64,000 nt of DNA from Acrocarpospora macrocephala. GTDB taxonomy: Bacteria; Actinomycetota; Actinomycetes; Streptosporangiales; Streptosporangiaceae. The stretch lies in the NCBI RefSeq assembly GCF_009687865.1, contig NZ_BLAE01000011.1, positions 208,774 to 272,773 on the forward strand, in the 5' to 3' direction. Positions 60,261 to 64,000 of the stretch are shown in pieces (position 1 is the stretch's first letter; every line of letters begins with the position of its first letter). The notes beneath the pieces are model-generated. The model saw only the letters and a list, made by a program, of their open reading frames with translations. It did not search any database and was not told the origin of the DNA. Both the position numbers and the translations under genes were made by a program.

Positions 60261-61147
60261 ACATTTTCGAGCTCTCCTTCCTGTCCGGCGTGCTCACCGC
60301 GACCGCGCCGGTGCTGCTGGCCGCGCTCGGCGGGTTGATCTGCCAGGTCGCCGGGGTGTTCAACATCGCTCTCGAAGGCCAGCTGCTGTGGGGCGCGTTC
60401 ACCGCCGTAGTGGTCAGCGACGTGACCGGCAGCGCCTGGACGGGTGTCGCGGGTGCGATCGCCGCCACCGTGCTCTTCTCGGGGATGTTGTCGGCCGCCT
60501 CGGTGGGCCTGCGCGCCGACCCGATCGTGGTGGCGGTGGGGCTGAACCTGCTGGCGCTGGGGCTGACCGGGTTCCTGATGCGGCGGATCTTCGGCAGTGG
60601 CGGCACCTACAGCTCGCCGGAGCTGGCCGGGCTGCCGACGCTGGCCGAGCTCGGGCTGGACGTGCCCGTGCTGGGGCCGCAGTCGCCGCTGGTGCCGCTC
60701 GCGCTGGCGCTGGTCGTCGCGGCTGCCTGGTGGCTGGGCCGCACCAGGTCGGGGCTGCGGGTGCGCGCCGTGGGCCAGCACCGGGAGGCGGCGGAGGCGG
60801 CCGGGCTGCGCGTCGGGGCGTACCGGCATGGGGTGGTGCTGGTGGCGGGCGCGCTGTGCGGGCTGGCCGGGGCGCAGCTGGCGCTGGGCAACGTGACGCT
60901 GTTCAGCGAGGGCATGAGCGCGGGCCGGGGCTGGATCGCGGTGGTGGCGGTCATGTTGAGCGGCGTGCTGCCGTACCGGCTGCTGCTGGCCTGCCTGCTG
61001 TTCGGCTTCGCGGAAGCGGTCGGCTTCCGGCTTCAGGGGGCGAGGCTGCCGCAGCAGGCGGCCGACGCCGCGCCGTATGTGATCACGCTGTTCGCGCTGG
61101 TCCTGGCCGCGGTGGCGGCCAGGCGGCGCCCGAAGGAGGCCTCATGA
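60257..61147 (+). CDS. Nucleoside-type ABC importer permease 2
   Basis: This 296-residue protein overlaps the previous gene by four bases. It is the shorter partner permease (YufQ/NupC-like), with CQVAGVFNIALEGQLLWGAF near the N-terminus and RVRAVGQHREAAEAAGLRVG in a cytoplasmic loop. Its hydrophobic segments span most of the length. It completes the four-gene importer. Confidence 0.9.
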   Translation: MNIFELSFLSGVLTATAPVLLAALGGLICQVAGVFNIALEGQLLWGAFTAVVVSDVTGSAWTGVAGAIAATVLFSGMLSAASVGLRADPIVVAVGLNLLALGLTGFLMRRIFGSGGTYSSPELAGLPTLAELGLDVPVLGPQSPLVPLALALVVAAAWWLGRTRSGLRVRAVGQHREAAEAAGLRVGAYRHGVVLVAGALCGLAGAQLALGNVTLFSEGMSAGRGWIAVVAVMLSGVLPYRLLLACLLFGFAEAVGFRLQGARLPQQAADAAPYVITLFALVLAAVAARRRPKEAS

Positions 61148-62088
61148 CACGGCGGATCGTCGTGGACACCGACACGGGCATCGACGACGCCCACACCCTG
61201 CTTTACCTGGCGGGCCGCCCGGACGCCGAGATCGTCGCGGTCACCTCGGTGTTCGGCAACTGCGAGGAGCCGGACGCGGCGCGCAACATCGGCTACGTCA
61301 ACCGCCTCCTCGGCCTGGACGTGCCGATCGCGCGCGGCGCCGCGCAACCGCTGGCGGGGGTGGCGAGCATCGCCGGGCACGTGCACGGCAAGGACGGCCT
61401 CGGCGACCTCGGCTACCTCCGGCCGATGCCCGAGACGGCCCCGGAGACCGCCGCCGAACTGCTGGTACGGCTGGCCGCCGAACACCCGGGCGAGCTCGAC
61501 CTGCTGGCCCTTGGCCCGCTGACCAACCTGGCGGCGGCGCTCCGGCTCGACCCTGACCTGTTCACCCGCTACCGGTCGGTGGTGCTGATGGGCGGGTCGG
61601 GTCCGTACGCGCCGCCGGGCACGCTGCTGATGATCGACGCGAACATCAACAACGACCCGGAGGCGGCGCGGGCGGTGTTCGCCGCGCCGCGCCGCAGGCT
61701 GGTGATGGTGGGCGTCAACGTGACCGGGACCACGATCCTGGACGAGCGCGCCATCGGGGCACTGCGGGCCTCGCCCAAGGCCACATTCGCCACCGAGATC
61801 CTGGACGCGTACCTGGACTTCTACCAGAACGAGTGGGGACGCCGGATCATCCCGCTGCACGACCCGCTGGCGGCGGGGATCCTGCTGGACCCGGGGTTCG
61901 CGACCGGATGGATCGACGGCCCGGTCAACGTCAGGACCGACGGCTTCCTGTCGCGGGCCCGGCTGATGCGCACCCACGACGGCCTGCCCCCGGCCTTCCC
62001 GTACGAGGCGGCGCCGGACACCCGGGTGATCACCTCAGTGGACGCGCCGCGTTTCGTCGCGGATTTCGTGGCGGTGCTCACGCGATGA
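61144..62088 (+). CDS. Inosine-uridine-type nucleoside hydrolase
   Basis: This 314-residue protein has the Asp-rich calcium/ribose-binding motif DTDTGIDDAHTLLYLAG at the N-terminus, VVLMGGSG, DANINNDPEAARAVF and HDPLAAG, which mark the IU-nucleoside hydrolase fold. These enzymes split the N-glycosidic bond of ribonucleosides. Encoded between a nucleoside-type importer and mtnC/mtnB, it may release methylthioribose and adenine from methylthioadenosine, standing in for the usual MtnN or MtnP. That role is inferred from context. It overlaps both neighbours by four bases, so coupling is tight. Confidence 0.9.
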   Translation: MTRRIVVDTDTGIDDAHTLLYLAGRPDAEIVAVTSVFGNCEEPDAARNIGYVNRLLGLDVPIARGAAQPLAGVASIAGHVHGKDGLGDLGYLRPMPETAPETAAELLVRLAAEHPGELDLLALGPLTNLAAALRLDPDLFTRYRSVVLMGGSGPYAPPGTLLMIDANINNDPEAARAVFAAPRRRLVMVGVNVTGTTILDERAIGALRASPKATFATEILDAYLDFYQNEWGRRIIPLHDPLAAGILLDPGFATGWIDGPVNVRTDGFLSRARLMRTHDGLPPAFPYEAAPDTRVITSVDAPRFVADFVAVLTR

Positions 62089-62750
62089 GCTGGATCGTGC
62101 TGGACATCGAGGGCACCACGAGCTCGACCGAGTCGGTGCACAAAGGCCTCTACTCTTATGCCCGCCCCCGGCTCGGCCCCTGGATCGACGCGCACCGCGA
62201 CGACCCCGAGGTGGCCGCCGCCGTCCGGGAGGTCGGCGGCGCAACCTCCGAGGAGACCGTGGCGATCCTGCACGCCTGGATGGACGGCGACGTCAAAGCC
62301 ACCCCGCTGAAGACGCTGCAAGGGCAGATCTGGGCGGCGGGCTTCGCCGGTGGAGAGCTGACCGCGCACTTCTTCGCCGACGTGCCGCCCGCGCTGCGCG
62401 GCTGGCGGGAGCGGGGGCGGCGGCTGGCGGTCTTCTCCTCCGGGGCGGTGTCCAGCCAGCGGCCGTGGTTCGCGCACAGCGTGGCGGGCGACCTGTCGGT
62501 GCTGGTCGAGCGGTATTTTGACACGGTCAACGCCGGACCCAAGCGGGAGCCCGCGTCCTACGAGCGCATCGCGGAGACCCTGGACGCGCCGCCGGGCGAG
62601 TTGCTGTTCCTGTCGGACGTACCCGCCGAACTGGACGCCGCGGCGGCGGCCGGGTGGCGCGTGATCGGCGTGCGCCGCCCGGGCGAGCCCAGCGAGCACG
62701 CCCCCTTCGGCGCGCACTTCGTGGTCGCGAGTTTCGAGGAGATCGCATGA
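62085..62750 (+). CDS. mtnC: Enolase-phosphatase E1 (acireductone synthase)
   Basis: This 221-residue HAD-superfamily protein has the nucleophile motif DIEGTTSS at residues 7-14, SSGAVSSQR in the middle, Lys in GPKREPASYERIAE, and the acidic motif FLSDVPAELDAA. MtnC enolises and dephosphorylates 2,3-diketo-5-methylthiopentyl-1-phosphate to acireductone in methionine salvage. It overlaps the nucleoside hydrolase and mtnB genes by four bases each. Length and motifs are normal. Confidence 0.93.
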   Translation: MSWIVLDIEGTTSSTESVHKGLYSYARPRLGPWIDAHRDDPEVAAAVREVGGATSEETVAILHAWMDGDVKATPLKTLQGQIWAAGFAGGELTAHFFADVPPALRGWRERGRRLAVFSSGAVSSQRPWFAHSVAGDLSVLVERYFDTVNAGPKREPASYERIAETLDAPPGELLFLSDVPAELDAAAAAGWRVIGVRRPGEPSEHAPFGAHFVVASFEEIA

Positions 62751-63364
62751 GTCCCACCGCCGCCGACGTGCTGGCCGCGGGCGCGCGGCTCGCGGCCGAG
62801 GCCGCCAGGTTCACCGCGCTCGGCTGGATGCGCGGCACCTCGGGCAACCTCTCCGAGGTGGTGGCCCGCGACCCGCTCCGCCTCGCGGTGACCGCCAGCG
62901 GCCTGGACAAGGGCGAGCTGACGGCAGCCGACATGGCCGTCGTCGGGCCGCACGGCGACCAGGTCGACATCGACGGGATCGCGCCGCTGAAACCCTCCGC
63001 CGAAGCCGGGCTGCACGCCAGAGTGGCCTCCCTGACCGGCGCGGACGCCGTGGTGCACGTGCACACGCTGAGCGCCGTCGTGGCCGGTCAGCACTGGCCA
63101 GGCGGGGTACGGCTCCGCGACCTCGAAACCCTCAAGGGCATCGGCCGCCAGGCCCACGACGACGAGGTGGTCATCCCGGTGATCGCCAACAGCCAGGACA
63201 TGGCCGAGCTCGGCGACCGCTTCGAGGCCGCGTACGACCCGGCGACGCCGGCGGTGATCGTCGCCTCGCACGGCCTCTACGCCTGGGGGCCGACCCTGCT
63301 GCGGGCCCGGCATGTGACCGAGTGCGTGGAGTGGCTGCTGGCGTACAAGATCGCTACTCGCTGA
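62747..63364 (+). CDS. mtnB: Methylthioribulose-1-phosphate dehydratase
   Basis: This 205-residue class II aldolase-like protein has MRGTSGNLSEV, VTASGLDKGEL, KPSAEAGLHARVA and the zinc-binding VVHVHT, with SHGLYAWGPTLLRARHVTEC near the end. MtnB dehydrates methylthioribulose-1-phosphate to the diketo compound that MtnC uses. In the pathway it acts before MtnC although the gene follows. Its last 11 bases overlap the end of the convergent mtnK. No mtnA or mtnD is visible in the window. Confidence 0.93.
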   Translation: MSPTAADVLAAGARLAAEAARFTALGWMRGTSGNLSEVVARDPLRLAVTASGLDKGELTAADMAVVGPHGDQVDIDGIAPLKPSAEAGLHARVASLTGADAVVHVHTLSAVVAGQHWPGGVRLRDLETLKGIGRQAHDDEVVIPVIANSQDMAELGDRFEAAYDPATPAVIVASHGLYAWGPTLLRARHVTECVEWLLAYKIATR

Positions 63365-64000
63365 CCAGCAGGTCGCCCACCCGGTCGAACACGACCGGGC
63401 CGGTGGTGAGGAGGTAACGCGCGGCGCGCAGCACCCCACGGATTGCGGTCACCCGCGCCTCCTCCGGCAGGGTCTCGATGTCGGTGACCCGGGAGAAGCC
63501 GATCACCCGTCGCGCCGCCTTCGCCGCCCCGAAGGCCGCCGCGTCAGCGCGCGTCTTGGCCAGATAGGCGGCCAGCACGCCGTCGCCGTACACGCGGGGA
63601 TCGGCGCGGTCCGGCCAGAGCGCGGTGAACTCCGCCTGGAAGGCGTCCCAGGTCTGCTCGGCCAGCCCGAGCGCCCACCCGGCGTGCCCGGCGTCGCCGA
63701 GCGCGAAACCGCGCGCCGCCGCCAGCACGTAGTTGCCCCACAGCGCGCCGATGTCGAAGCCGACCGGGCCGTAGAAGGCGAACTCGACGTCGAACGCGCG
63801 CGTCGACCCCGGCCGGACCAGCACGGAGCCGGTGTGCAGGTCGCCGTGGATGAGCGCCTCGGCGTGCGTCATGAACGCCAGCTTGGCCAGGCCGATCGCG
63901 GTACGCACGGCGGGATCGCCGATGTAGGCGGCCACGTCCGCCTTGTTGGCCGGGAGGATCTTGTTGTGCTCGTGCTCGATGTACGGCTCCGTGAAGACCA
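63354..64000 (-). CDS. mtnK: Methylthioribose kinase, C-terminal part (start beyond right edge)
   Basis: The frame stays open to the window edge on the minus strand, so only the last ~215 residues are seen. They include EPYIEHEHN, then ALIHGDLHTGSVLV (the kinase catalytic-loop motif HGDLHTGS) and FDVEFAFYGPVGFDIG (metal-binding DxE), all characteristic of methylthioribose kinase. The enzyme phosphorylates methylthioribose to methylthioribose-1-phosphate, an early step of the same salvage route. It converges on mtnB and overlaps it by 11 bases at the 3' ends. Confidence 0.9.
   Translation of the reverse strand, partial: VFTEPYIEHEHNKILPANKADVAAYIGDPAVRTAIGLAKLAFMTHAEALIHGDLHTGSVLVRPGSTRAFDVEFAFYGPVGFDIGALWGNYVLAAARGFALGDAGHAGWALGLAEQTWDAFQAEFTALWPDRADPRVYGDGVLAAYLAKTRADAAAFGAAKAARRVIGFSRVTDIETLPEEARVTAIRGVLRAARYLLTTGPVVFDRVGDLLVSE

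Overview
The window is high-GC DNA from an actinomycete. Codon use, frequent GTG/TTG starts, ATGA/GTGA gene overlaps, a class I lysyl-tRNA synthetase, a SAM-IV-type riboswitch and a modular type I PKS all point there. A filamentous genus, perhaps of the Streptosporangiaceae, is my guess and not something the sequence proves.

Layout. (1) 1-5631: a sensor kinase cut by the left edge, its NarL-type response regulator, a secreted subtilisin-like protease, a two-way terminator and a convergent lysyl-tRNA synthetase. (2) 5711-21287: a sulphur-flavoured block. A shortened acyl-CoA-dehydrogenase-like flavoprotein diverges from a promoter followed by a SAM-IV-type riboswitch. The riboswitch leads an operon of a peptide/nickel-type ABC importer (lipoprotein, two permeases, one double ATPase) and three luciferase-like flavin monooxygenases. 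A fourth monooxygenase follows. A paralogous importer operon faces it from the other strand. (3) 21393-54804: one long minus-strand PKS operon, read from 54804 downwards. It has four PKS proteins with a KSQ loading module, five extension modules and a C-terminal thioesterase, followed by a short-chain dehydrogenase and two NTF2/SnoaL-like proteins. A LuxR-type regulator (54898-56385) lies just upstream. (4) 56693-64000: a BMP-family nucleoside-type importer, a nucleoside hydrolase, mtnC and mtnB, with mtnK converging from the right edge. This is a plausible import and salvage route for 5'-methylthioadenosine or a related nucleoside.

How it fits together. Domain order and AT motifs predict a C14 chain: propionyl starter, four malonyl units and one methylmalonyl unit. 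The released acid would be 9-hydroxy-4-methyl-5-oxotrideca-2,6-dienoic acid, or a 10-membered lactone or 2-pyrone made from it. The SDR and NTF2-like proteins may finish it. The PKS sits between two sulphur-scavenging regions whose promoters share GTAGGNAAT-type half-sites. A second motif, paired TTAGGGG/CTAGGGG repeats, lies upstream of both the PKS operon and the second importer operon and may be the target of the LuxR regulator.

The most unusual feature is the number of in-frame minisatellites in the PKS genes (12-, 15-, 18-, 30-, 36-, 48- and 93-bp units). They swell the linkers, the same DH loop in all three DH domains, and even one loop inside a ketosynthase. Assignments come from reading motifs by eye; no database search was possible.
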